DNA of 64,000 nt from Clostridia bacterium. GTDB lineage: Bacteria > Bacillota > Clostridia > Christensenellales > CAG-138. Shown here in pieces: positions 35,573-43,426 of this stretch. The DNA lies in contig JAFXSG010000031.1 in NCBI GenBank assembly GCA_017525875.1, positions 1 to 64,000 on the forward strand, read 5' to 3'. Under the pieces are notes generated by a model, which worked only from the letters and a program-made list of their open reading frames with translations, did no database searches and was not told the origin of the DNA. Each line of letters opens with the position of its first letter. Position 1 is the stretch's first letter. A program made the position numbers and the translations under genes.

Positions 35573-36979
35573 TCAGGCCTTTGTCCAGGTGGTCCCCTCT
35601 TTGGAGTCCTTGAGGACGACGCCCTTTTCGCCGAGCTCCGCGCGGATCTCGTCCGCACGCGCCCAGTTCTTCGCCTTCTTCGCCTCGGCGCGCTCCGCGA
35701 TGAGCCTTTCGACGTATTCGGTGAACTCGCCTCCCTGCGCTTCGGCCTTCTCTTCGGCGGTGAGGCCCAGCGAAAGCACGCTGTCGAAATCGCGCACGAG
35801 CGCGAGCTTGGTGGCGCCGTTCATATCGGCCTTCAGAACGTCGTAAAGCACGGTGAGGCCGAGTGAGGTGTTGAGGTCGTTCCCGACGTTCCCGATGAAC
35901 TTCTGCCTGTATTCATTGAATTTCTCCGTATCGACCCCGCCCTCTTCGGCGATCGCCTGAATGCGGTTTTTCAGCTTTTCATAGGCCGCCTTTGAGTTGT
36001 CCAGCGTTTCGTAGCTGAACTCGAGGGGCTTCCTGTAATGGCTCTGGAGGCAGAACATGCGGTACACGAGCGGGTCGTAGCCCTTTTCGCGCAGCACGGA
36101 GACGGTGAGGATATTGCCCTTGGACTTGCTCATCTTGCCCGAGCGGTCGTTCAGGTGCTGAACGTGGAACCAGTGGCTGCACCAGCCGTGGCCGAGCGCG
36201 GCCTCGCTCTGGGCGATCTCGTTGGTGTGGTGCGGGAAAATATTGTCCACGCCGCCGCAGTGCAGGTCGAGGTACTCGCCCAAATGCTTCATGCTGATCG
36301 CGGAGCACTCGATATGCCAGCCCGGGTAGCCAACGCCCCAGGGACTGTCCCATTTGAGCTCCTGGCTGTCGAACTTGGACTTGGTGAACCAGAGCACGAA
36401 GTCGGTCTTGGTGCGCTTGTTGCCGTCCTCCTCCACGTCGTCACGCACGCCGACCTTGAGTTCGTCCGCGCTGTGACCGGTGAGGACGTAGTAATCTGCA
36501 AGCTTCGACGTGTCGAAATACACGTTGCCGCCCGCCTCGTAGGCAAAGCCGTTTTCAAACAGCTTTTCGATGAGGGCGATGTATTCCCGAATGCAGTTCG
36601 TGGCGGGCTCGATAACGTCCGGCCGCTTGATGTTCAGCGCGTCGCAGTCCTTAAAGAATGCGTCCTCATAGAACTTGGCGATCTCCATAACGGTCTTGCC
36701 CTCGCGCTTTGCGCCGGCGACCATCTTGTCCTCGCCGGTGTCGCCGTCGCTCGAAAGATGGCCCACGTCCGTGATGTTCATAACGCGCTTCACGTCATAG
36801 CCGATGTAGCGCAGGAACTTTTCGAGCACGTCCTCCATGATGTAGCTGCGCAGGTTGCCGATGTGCGCGTAGTGGTAGACGGTCGGGCCGCAGGTATACA
36901 TGGTGACCTTGCCCTCCTCGCGGGGGACAAACTCGCCTACCTGCCTGGTCAAAGTGTTGTAAAGATAGAACTTTTCCAT
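35573..36979 (-). CDS. cysS: Cysteine-tRNA ligase
   Basis: The 468-residue class I synthetase has a HIGH-type motif in YHYAHIGNLRSYIMEDVL and KMSKS in GKMSKSKGNILTVS. The zinc ligands include the cysteine of TCGPTVYHY and the GWHIECSAIS block with HCGGVDNIFPHHTNE. The length is normal. It has no T-box upstream and is embedded in the housekeeping block. Confidence 0.98.
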   Translation of the reverse strand: MEKFYLYNTLTRQVGEFVPREEGKVTMYTCGPTVYHYAHIGNLRSYIMEDVLEKFLRYIGYDVKRVMNITDVGHLSSDGDTGEDKMVAGAKREGKTVMEIAKFYEDAFFKDCDALNIKRPDVIEPATNCIREYIALIEKLFENGFAYEAGGNVYFDTSKLADYYVLTGHSADELKVGVRDDVEEDGNKRTKTDFVLWFTKSKFDSQELKWDSPWGVGYPGWHIECSAISMKHLGEYLDLHCGGVDNIFPHHTNEIAQSEAALGHGWCSHWFHVQHLNDRSGKMSKSKGNILTVSVLREKGYDPLVYRMFCLQSHYRKPLEFSYETLDNSKAAYEKLKNRIQAIAEEGGVDTEKFNEYRQKFIGNVGNDLNTSLGLTVLYDVLKADMNGATKLALVRDFDSVLSLGLTAEEKAEAQGGEFTEYVERLIAERAEAKKAKNWARADEIRAELGEKGVVLKDSKEGTTWTKA

Positions 36980-36997
36980 AATTGCCTTTCTAAAATA

Positions 36998-38089
36998 TCA
37001 GTCGAGGAGCATATCGCCCTTCTTGATCCAGCCGAGCTTGCGCATCAGCTCGCTTGTGCCGAGAGCGATCAGCGCGGGGGCGACGATGTGCAGCAGGAGC
37101 ACCTTGAGCAGGATCACCCACCACGGCGTGCCTTCCGCGAGCATCGTGGTGAAGGTGCCGATCTGGCCTACGAGGCCGCAGGTGCCCATGCCGCCGGAGA
37201 TGCCGATGTTCTTCATTTGGAACACGGTGGTGCCGAGGGGCCCGAGGATCACGCTCGCCACGACGGGCGGGATCAGGATCTGCGGGTGGCGCAGCACGTT
37301 CGGGACCTGGAGCATCGAGGTGCCGAGGCCCTGGGAAACGACGCCGCCCCATTTGTTCTCGCGGAAGCTCGCCACCGCGAAGCCGACCATGTGGCAGCAG
37401 CAGCCGATCGTCGCCGCGCCGGCGGCAAGGCGGATGCCCTCAGCCGTATTCGGGTCCGTACCCTCCGTGATAACGAAGATCATAGCGGCGACTGCGGCGC
37501 TCGAGATGGGAGCGGTGAGGATGAGGCCGAGCGCGGCGGAGACGATGATGCCCATCGGGATCGGGGCCATATAGGTCGCCATGCCGATCTTTTCGCCGAG
37601 CCAGCGCATGAAGGTGCCGAGGGGGCCGCCGAGCAGGTAGCCGACGAGGCCGCCGGTCATCAGGCACACGAGTGGAACGACGATGATGTCGACCTTGGTC
37701 TTGCCCTCGACGAGCCTGCCGAATTCGATGCCGACGATCGCCGCGACGTACGCGCCGACCGGGCCCGCGCCGCCCGCGCCGCTCATGTAGCCGATCGCGC
37801 CGACGACGACCGCGGAGCACAGCGTGAAGGTCTTCGCGCCGAGCGCGAGCGCTATCGCAGCGCCGATCGCGCCGCCGATGACGTATCCGTTCTGGCAGAC
37901 GGAGACGACGAAATTGAGGAAGGTCTGCAGCGGCGCCCAGGGGATACGCGCAAACTGCGCGAGTATCGTGCCGATGAGCAGCGACGCGAAGATACCCTTC
38001 GCCATAGCGCCCATGGCCTTGATGAAATACCTGTCCGCATAGTACTTGAGCGCTTCAGAAAAGCTCCTCTTTTGTTTGTTGGTTCCCAT
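36998..38089 (-). CDS. PTS EIIC-like (PTS_EIIC_2) integral membrane protein
   Basis: The 363-residue protein has about ten hydrophobic, glycine-rich helices, for example FASLLIGTILAQFARIPW and VVGAIGYMSGAGGAGPVGAY. The family is annotated as a PTS sugar transporter IIC-like component (PF13303), but members usually lack EIIA and EIIB partners, as here, so phosphotransfer-coupled sugar uptake is doubtful. GGAAGGAAAAATG marks the start. The substrate is unknown. Confidence 0.82.
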   Translation of the reverse strand: MGTNKQKRSFSEALKYYADRYFIKAMGAMAKGIFASLLIGTILAQFARIPWAPLQTFLNFVVSVCQNGYVIGGAIGAAIALALGAKTFTLCSAVVVGAIGYMSGAGGAGPVGAYVAAIVGIEFGRLVEGKTKVDIIVVPLVCLMTGGLVGYLLGGPLGTFMRWLGEKIGMATYMAPIPMGIIVSAALGLILTAPISSAAVAAMIFVITEGTDPNTAEGIRLAAGAATIGCCCHMVGFAVASFRENKWGGVVSQGLGTSMLQVPNVLRHPQILIPPVVASVILGPLGTTVFQMKNIGISGGMGTCGLVGQIGTFTTMLAEGTPWWVILLKVLLLHIVAPALIALGTSELMRKLGWIKKGDMLLD

Positions 38090-38136
38090 TTTTCCTTCCG
38101 GCGGCTTAACAAGCCTTCCTTTCCTTTTTCTTTGGT

Positions 38137-39036
38137 TTATTCCTTGGGATCGTTTTTGATATCGTCCACGGTGGGCTCGTTATCGTCGAAATCGAACGCC
38201 GCATCCGGGGAGTGCTTGCCGTCGGCGCCGTAGCGCCCTTCCTGCGCTTCGCGGCGCTTATCCCTGTCCATACACTTGCTCATCAGCACCGCGCTGACGA
38301 TGAACAGGACGATCATCACGCCGAACAGGACGATCTTCACGATGCGGAGCTTATCGTAGGCGTCGAACGCGGCGATCGCGGCGGTGGCGAGCATCAGAAG
38401 ACCGACGACGAGCGCGGTGACGCGGACGATGGTCTTATGCTTTTTCTCCATGCCCTCCCGCACGAAGCTCTGGTCGAACAGCCTGCCCTTGCCGAGGATC
38501 GCGGAGACGATCAGATACAGGCCGATGGCTGCGATGACGATGTCGAACAGCGAAAGGCCCTTGCCCTGTATCGGCACGGTGACCTCCGCGGCCGTGCTGC
38601 CGTTCGCGCAGACGCCCTCAACGCGCGCCTCGCCGATAACGGAGGACTTGAGGTAGATATAGCCGTTGTCCCTGAGGGTGCAGGTGTATTTGTCCGCGGA
38701 CGCCTCGGTGAGGCTGCCGTCCTTGCCCTTTTCATAGACGGTGACGGTGTAGCTGACGCTGTCGTCGTGCTCACCGGTCTTGCTGTCCGGCGTGAGGATG
38801 CGGAGCTGGTTGTCGTCATAGATGAAGTAGCCGAGCGGCGATTCGTAGTTGACCTGCACTGCGCTTGCGTGCATGAACACGAGCTTGCGCTGCTCGTAGG
38901 GCACGGTGGAAGCGGAATCGTCCGCGTCCTTGCTCGGGGTCGAGGCGCTGTTCATCGGCATCAGGCAGCCGGTGAGAAGCAGCGCGGCTGCGAGGATGAC
39001 CGCTGCGAGCGCGGTGATGCGGAAAAGCTTTTTCAT
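38137..39036 (-). CDS. Lipoprotein with membrane helices, function unknown
   Basis: The 299-residue protein has a signal peptide ending LLLTGC, a clear lipobox. An extracytoplasmic beta-rich part of about 130 residues follows (DDSVSYTVTVYEKGKDGSL). Four hydrophobic helices at about 155-250 (DIVIAAIGLYLIVSAILG, TALVVGLLMLATAAIAAF, IVLFGVMIVLFIVSAVLM) and a charged, acidic cytoplasmic tail complete it. I recognise no family. It lies between the EIIC-like gene and the KamC-like gene on the same strand. Confidence 0.78.
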   Translation of the reverse strand: MKKLFRITALAAVILAAALLLTGCLMPMNSASTPSKDADDSASTVPYEQRKLVFMHASAVQVNYESPLGYFIYDDNQLRILTPDSKTGEHDDSVSYTVTVYEKGKDGSLTEASADKYTCTLRDNGYIYLKSSVIGEARVEGVCANGSTAAEVTVPIQGKGLSLFDIVIAAIGLYLIVSAILGKGRLFDQSFVREGMEKKHKTIVRVTALVVGLLMLATAAIAAFDAYDKLRIVKIVLFGVMIVLFIVSAVLMSKCMDRDKRREAQEGRYGADGKHSPDAAFDFDDNEPTVDDIKNDPKE

Positions 39037-39084
39037 AGCGAAAATATCCTCCGATGATTATTTGCGTTTATATGTGTCAGCGCT

Positions 39085-40554
39085 TTATTCGTGAACGAAG
39101 CGCATGAATCCGTCCGAGATGCCGAGCGCGCGGCAGATCCGGAGCGCGTCCCTCGGCGGGTTCACCCCCGCGGGCACGCGGTACAGCCCGTAGTCCATAA
39201 AGCGGGAGAGCAGCTCCCCGGCGGATCTTTCCTCCGCCGCGGCAAGGGCGGAAGCGAGCGCGCTCTCGTCCGCTCTTCTCAGGCCCATGACCTGGTAATG
39301 CACGGGCGCGAGGACGGCGACGTCGTCGAAATGCGTGGTCAGCACCGCGAACGCCTGCTTTTTTTCTTCAAAATATCTGACGGCCGCGCGTACGAGCGCG
39401 GAGCCCTCGTGGGGGTTGGTGCCGCGCGCGAATTCGTCGAGGAGGACGAGCGCGCCGGGGTTTTCGCTGCAGCCGCGCAGTATCGCGTCGAAACGCACCA
39501 TCTCCCCGCCGAAGCTCGAAAGGCCGCCCCGGCTGTCCTCCATATCCTCCGCAAGCAGATGAATATCGGAGAGCATCGGCAGTACGGCCTCTTTCGCGAA
39601 GACGGGCATCCCCGCCATCGCGAGGTACGCGTTCAGCGCAAGGGTCTTGACGGCGACCGATTTGCCGCCCATATTCGCGCCGGTGATGACCGTGCTGCCC
39701 CTCGCGAGCTCTATCGAAACGGGCGTGAACTCCCGCCCCTTTTCGCGCAGCGCCTCCCCGAGCGCCGGGTTCACCATATCGGTGAGCACGAGCTTTGCTT
39801 CGTTTTCCCCGGCTTCCTCGGCGATCTCGGGCACGCAGCCGTGCAGATCGAGCATCAGCCTTGCCTTCGCGAGCGCGAAGTCGAGCCGGGCGATGCTTTC
39901 GATGAGCTTCCCGAGCTGTTCGGAATAAACCGCGAACGCGCGCGTCATCTCCCCGCGCAGGCGGAGCTCCTCGTTTTCTTCGAGGGCGGCGAGCCGGGTC
40001 CTTTTTGCGGAAAGGCCGTCCTTTTCATCGGGCGAAGCCGTGCGCAGCGCGATATCGGCCGCCTTGCGTTCGCGGCGGATGCGGGCAAGCTCCTCCGAGG
40101 AATCGTCGGGCAGGCGGAAGGTCTGCGCGCGCATGCCGTCCGGGTCGACGATATCGAGCGCCGCGGTCATGGGGAAGATCTCGACGCCGTTCAGTTCGCG
40201 CGCGGCGGGCAGTTCCGCGCAGGCCGCTGCCAAGCTCTCGAGCACGATGAGGAAGCGCTTGATCTCGAAGAGCTCGATATCGGTCAGCGTGGTCTCGCGG
40301 CTCCTTGCAAGCGAGCGGCGGATATCCTTGAGCAGCATCAGCGCCCTCGCGAGCGGCGAAAAGCTCGCGGGGTCCCTTTCGAACGCCTTCGCAAGCAGTT
40401 TGACGTTTTCAAGCTCCGCCGTCAGCTTTTCCCGTTCGTCCTTTTTATACGGGCGCACGCGGCGGCGCAGCTCGTCCCCGTAGACGGAGAAGGGCTGAAG
40501 GTTTTGTATTATGTGATCGAAGCCGATGTTTGTCAGCTGTTTCGGTTCAAGCAT
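39085..40554 (-). CDS. kamC: MutS-related ATPase, KamC-like aminomutase reactivase
   Basis: The 489-residue protein contains the MutS ATPase domain but not the mismatch-binding domains. Walker A is VITGANMGGKSVAVKTLALN (about residue 290), the ABC-type signature region is SSFGGEMVRFDAIL, and Walker B is ALVLLDEFARGTNPHEG. The size and pairing with the KamB-like gene (8-nt overlap) match the reactivase described for adenosylcobalamin-dependent lysine 5,6-aminomutase, rather than DNA repair. No aminomutase gene is in this window, so the target enzyme must lie elsewhere. It could also serve ornithine aminomutase. Confidence 0.72.
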   Translation of the reverse strand: MLEPKQLTNIGFDHIIQNLQPFSVYGDELRRRVRPYKKDEREKLTAELENVKLLAKAFERDPASFSPLARALMLLKDIRRSLARSRETTLTDIELFEIKRFLIVLESLAAACAELPAARELNGVEIFPMTAALDIVDPDGMRAQTFRLPDDSSEELARIRRERKAADIALRTASPDEKDGLSAKRTRLAALEENEELRLRGEMTRAFAVYSEQLGKLIESIARLDFALAKARLMLDLHGCVPEIAEEAGENEAKLVLTDMVNPALGEALREKGREFTPVSIELARGSTVITGANMGGKSVAVKTLALNAYLAMAGMPVFAKEAVLPMLSDIHLLAEDMEDSRGGLSSFGGEMVRFDAILRGCSENPGALVLLDEFARGTNPHEGSALVRAAVRYFEEKKQAFAVLTTHFDDVAVLAPVHYQVMGLRRADESALASALAAAEERSAGELLSRFMDYGLYRVPAGVNPPRDALRICRALGISDGFMRFVHE

Positions 40555-41545
40555 CTTTCGTTTTGACGTTCAGCACGGGCACGCCCGCCGGAACGGCGCG
40601 GCGCATGGCGTCAAGGAACGCGTCCGTGTCGTAGTGGGTGCCGTACGCGGAAAAGGGGTTGACCGTCACCGCGAGGAGCCTGGTGGTTTTCAGCACCGTG
40701 AAGCGGCTGCCCGCACGGAGCAGTTTTTCGTAATTCCCGGCGGAGAGGAGCAGGCGGCTGCCGTCCTCCGCGATGAACTCCGTGCCCGAGAGCGCGCGCC
40801 CCGCGGAGAAGAACGCCTCCGCCGCCCGGTCGGTCACGCCGCCGCGGATCAGCACCGCTGCCTTTTCGGCCCTGCGGAGCGCGTCCGCCGCGTCCTCCGC
40901 GAGCTCGAAGCACTGCGCTTTGCTCCCGCAGAGCACGGTGAATTTCTGTTCCGCGTCCTCCGGGACGTCTTCGCGCTCCGTCCTTTCAAGGCTCATGAGC
41001 GCAGCCGAGTGCGCGGTGTCGTTGACCGTCTTTTTCATATCGCGCGAATAGCTCGCGCCGGTACTCAGGATCGCGGCATCGCTGACGGCGGGCATCGCGA
41101 GGGACTTGCGGCTGAGCGCGCCGTCGATGAACACGCGCCCGGCGCCGAGCTCGAGCATTTTCTCGCGGATCACGCGGAGCTGCGCGGTCATGGAAGGCCC
41201 CGCGAGCTGCACGAGGCCGTCGCTCCACGCACGGGCGAGCACGACCTCGCCCATCGGTGTGGGCATGCCGCTCGTCCAGAGGATCTCGCGCGAAACGTCG
41301 CCGAGGTCCAGGCAGTCCGCCGCGGTCGCGATCAGGGTGCCGGAATAGACGAAGATCTCCGGCTTTTTCGTGCCGGTCACAAGGTCGCTGCGTTCGCCGT
41401 CCCTGCCGACGGAGGTCAGCGCGACGGTCTCTCCGTGCTCCGCACAAAGCCGGATAAGCTCGTTCAGCACGGTGGTCTTGCCGGCATTTTTGCACATTCC
41501 GACGGTCGAAACGGAGGTATACGGTTGTATCAGTTCATACAGCAA
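40547..41545 (-). CDS. kamB: P-loop protein, KamB-like aminomutase reactivase subunit
   Basis: The 332-residue protein has an N-terminal P-loop, TVGMCKNAGKTTVLNELIRL (residues 14-33), and further conserved stretches LTSVGRDGERSD and VFIDGALSRKSLA. The architecture and the overlap with the MutS-related gene match KamB, the partner of KamC in restoring inactivated lysine 5,6-aminomutase. No membrane segment. The assignment rests on the gene pair, as the sequence alone would give only an ATPase of unknown role. Confidence 0.68.
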   Translation of the reverse strand: MLYELIQPYTSVSTVGMCKNAGKTTVLNELIRLCAEHGETVALTSVGRDGERSDLVTGTKKPEIFVYSGTLIATAADCLDLGDVSREILWTSGMPTPMGEVVLARAWSDGLVQLAGPSMTAQLRVIREKMLELGAGRVFIDGALSRKSLAMPAVSDAAILSTGASYSRDMKKTVNDTAHSAALMSLERTEREDVPEDAEQKFTVLCGSKAQCFELAEDAADALRRAEKAAVLIRGGVTDRAAEAFFSAGRALSGTEFIAEDGSRLLLSAGNYEKLLRAGSRFTVLKTTRLLAVTVNPFSAYGTHYDTDAFLDAMRRAVPAGVPVLNVKTKDA

Positions 41546-41622
41546 GCCAAAAAACCTCCAAATACCATTATAACACAGTATGCCGGGAGGTTCAAGCGCA
41601 TTATTTTTTTGCGTATCTGGGA

Positions 41623-41650
41623 CAAAAAAGCTCCGCGCAGCGCGGAGCTG
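41623..41650 (-). terminator. Terminator of mgtE
   Basis: AGCTCCGCG (41629-41637) pairs with 41641-41649 around a 3-nt loop, followed on the minus strand by a run of T. It ends the mgtE transcript. Confidence 0.85.
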
Positions 41651-41668
41651 AAAAGGTTTCGTTATTGA

Positions 41669-43072
41669 TTATCCGACGAACGCGATCGCCTGCTGAAGCT
41701 TGTCCGCGATGGGCATCACGACGTTCGAAGCGATCAGGAAGTAGACGAGCAGGGAGAGCGCGTCCACGATGGTGGTGATCATCGGGCTTGCCATGACCGC
41801 AGGGTCCAGACCGATCTTCTTGACGAGGATCGGGAGCGTGCAGCCGAAGAATTTGGCCAGAATGACCGTGATAAGGAGCGTTCCCGCGACGGTGAGGGAG
41901 ATCGCGAGGGAGTAATGGGCGGGAAGTCCGTCGATGAGCATCAGCTTGCCGAAGCTGAGGGCCGCAAGGGTCGCGCCGCAGAGGACGGCGACGCGGAACT
42001 CCTTGAAGATGACCTTGAAGATATCCTTGAATTCGATCTCGCCGAGTGAGAGGCTGCGGATGATCGTGACCGAGGCCTGGCTGCCCGAGTTGCCGCCGGT
42101 GTCCATCAGCATCGGGATATAGGCCGTCAGATAGACCACCCTGTCGAGCGCGCTCTCAAAGCCGCGGATGATGAGCTGGGTGAAGGTGGCGGAGATCATG
42201 AGGAGCATCAGCCACGGGATACGGTTTTTGTAGAGCTCGAAAACGGAGAGGCGGGGATACGGCTTGTCGGAAGGCGTGATAGCCGCCATCTTTTCGATGT
42301 CCTCGGTGGCCTCTTCGCGGATGACGTCGATCGCGTCGTCGACGGTGACGACGCCGACGAGCCTCATGTCGCTGTCCACGACGGGGATGCTCAGAAGGTC
42401 GTACTTCGCGAACATGTCCGCGACCTCCTCAACGTCCTGCCTGGTCTCGACGGTCACGAAGTTTTCGTCCATGAGCTCGCTGACCATCGTGTCCTCCTGC
42501 GCCAGAACGATCTCGCGGAGGGTGACCGTGCCGAGCAGGCGGCGCTTTTCGATGACGTAGCAGGTCTCGATCGTTTCCTTGTCGACGCCGTTTTTGCGGA
42601 TCAGCGAGATCGCCTCCGCCGCGGTCATGTGGGGCCGCAGGTCGATGAACTCGGTGGTCATGATGCTGCCCGCGCTGTCCTCGGGGTACTTGAGCAGCTC
42701 GTTGATCGTGCGGCGCATCTCCGGGTCCGCCTGCTTGAGGATACGGCTGACGACGTTCGCGGGCATCTCCTCGACGAGGTCGGCCGCGTCGTCGTCGTAC
42801 ATCTCGTTCAGGATTTCGGACAGCTCCTTATCGGAGAAGCCGTTGATCAGCTCCTGCTGCAGATCCGTATCCATTTCCACGAAAACGTCCGCCGCGATAT
42901 CCTTCGGGAGCAGACGGAAAAGACGCATCAGCTTGTCAGCAGGCTGATCCTCGAATATGACGGCGATATCCGCCGGGTTGACCGTGACCAGAATATCCCG
43001 AATGCTGTTGTACTGCTTGCGTTCGAGGAGGGTCTCGATCGTTTGTGATAGATCCATTGATAATGCTGCCAT
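41669..43072 (-). CDS. mgtE: Magnesium transporter MgtE
   Basis: The 467-residue magnesium channel has a cytoplasmic N domain at about 10-140 (helical, VNPADIAVIFEDQPADKLMRLF), tandem CBS domains at about 140-265 (MTTEFIDLRPHMTAAEAI and SIPVVDSDMRLVGVVTVDDAIDVI), a connecting helix, and five membrane helices with TGGNSGSQASVTIIRSLSLGEI, the signature of the pore entrance. CBS and N domains normally close the pore when cell magnesium is high. The gene has a 240-nt transcribed leader with a small ORF and a terminator-like hairpin. Confidence 0.97.
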   Translation of the reverse strand: MAALSMDLSQTIETLLERKQYNSIRDILVTVNPADIAVIFEDQPADKLMRLFRLLPKDIAADVFVEMDTDLQQELINGFSDKELSEILNEMYDDDAADLVEEMPANVVSRILKQADPEMRRTINELLKYPEDSAGSIMTTEFIDLRPHMTAAEAISLIRKNGVDKETIETCYVIEKRRLLGTVTLREIVLAQEDTMVSELMDENFVTVETRQDVEEVADMFAKYDLLSIPVVDSDMRLVGVVTVDDAIDVIREEATEDIEKMAAITPSDKPYPRLSVFELYKNRIPWLMLLMISATFTQLIIRGFESALDRVVYLTAYIPMLMDTGGNSGSQASVTIIRSLSLGEIEFKDIFKVIFKEFRVAVLCGATLAALSFGKLMLIDGLPAHYSLAISLTVAGTLLITVILAKFFGCTLPILVKKIGLDPAVMASPMITTIVDALSLLVYFLIASNVVMPIADKLQQAIAFVG

Positions 43073-43117
43073 TGCCCGATCTGATGGAACGGCATCTGAG
43101 AAGCGCTTGAGCCGATT

Positions 43118-43180
43118 TAAAAGAAAAGATCCGGATCAGTTTTCGGAGCCCCCATGGGAAGCCTCTGCCGAACGATCCCG
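43118..43180 (-). promoter_or_regulatory. Terminator-like attenuator in the mgtE leader
   Basis: On the minus strand GGATC (43174-43178) pairs with GATCC (43133-43137) and TTCGG (43168-43172) with CCGAA (43142-43146). Between them GAGGC and CCC pair with GGG and GCTC, and TTTTCTTTT follows at 43119-43127. This resembles an intrinsic terminator located between promoter and mgtE. The stop codon of the leader ORF lies in its 3' arm, so translation could open it. Confidence 0.5.
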
Positions 43181-43246
43181 CTTTTCAGACCCGCATAAGG
43201 GATACGGGCCCGCAACTTCCGCGCCTATGCTGCCTTCAGCTTCCAT
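43136..43246 (-). CDS. Possible 36-residue leader peptide upstream of mgtE
   Basis: The ATG at 43246 is preceded by AAGGAG at a 6-nt spacing, one of the best ribosome binding sites in the window. The peptide starts MEAEGSIGAEVAGPYPLCG and ends SHGGSEN. It has no homology I recognise, and its composition does not show runs of a single amino acid. It is transcribed ahead of mgtE from the promoter at 43316-43343 and overlaps the hairpin described above. Confidence 0.5.
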   Translation of the reverse strand: MEAEGSIGAEVAGPYPLCGSEKRDRSAEASHGGSEN

Positions 43247-43315
43247 ATTGACTCCTTACGATTTATTTGACTCCCCCGCTGAAGCTCTCCGGCAGGTGTA
43301 AAGCCCTGTATTTCA

Positions 43316-43343
43316 GTATACTTGATTTGAGAAAAAAGTCAAG
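43316..43343 (-). promoter_or_regulatory. mgtE promoter
   Basis: Minus strand: TTGACT (43338-43343), 16 nt, TATACT (43316-43321), start near 43309. The leader to the mgtE ATG is therefore about 237 nt. It does not match the M-box magnesium riboswitch. Confidence 0.75.
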
Positions 43344-43384
43344 AGGAAAACGGGGGCGTTTTCGCTCCGGGACCACCGATCAAA

Positions 43385-43410
43385 AAAGAGCTCTCAGCTG
43401 AGAGCTCTTT
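43385..43410. terminator. Terminator of the large dockerin protein gene
   Basis: A 26-bp perfect palindrome centred at 43397/43398 (arm AAAGAGCTCTCAG). The A and T ends make it work in both directions. It lies 17 nt after the stop of the 1308-residue gene. Confidence 0.8.
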
Positions 43411-43426
43411 CTTTTGATGAGTTGTT

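Noticed and set aside
28300..37000. T-box leaders before serS or cysS
   Set aside because: The upstream gaps are only 57 and 18 nt and contain no T-box core.
39085..40554. DNA mismatch repair MutS or MutS2
   Set aside because: It lacks the mismatch-binding and Smr domains and overlaps a KamB-like gene, which favours an aminomutase reactivase.
43073..43309. M-box magnesium riboswitch in the mgtE leader
   Set aside because: The conserved M-box blocks are not found on the minus strand; a leader ORF with hairpin fits better.
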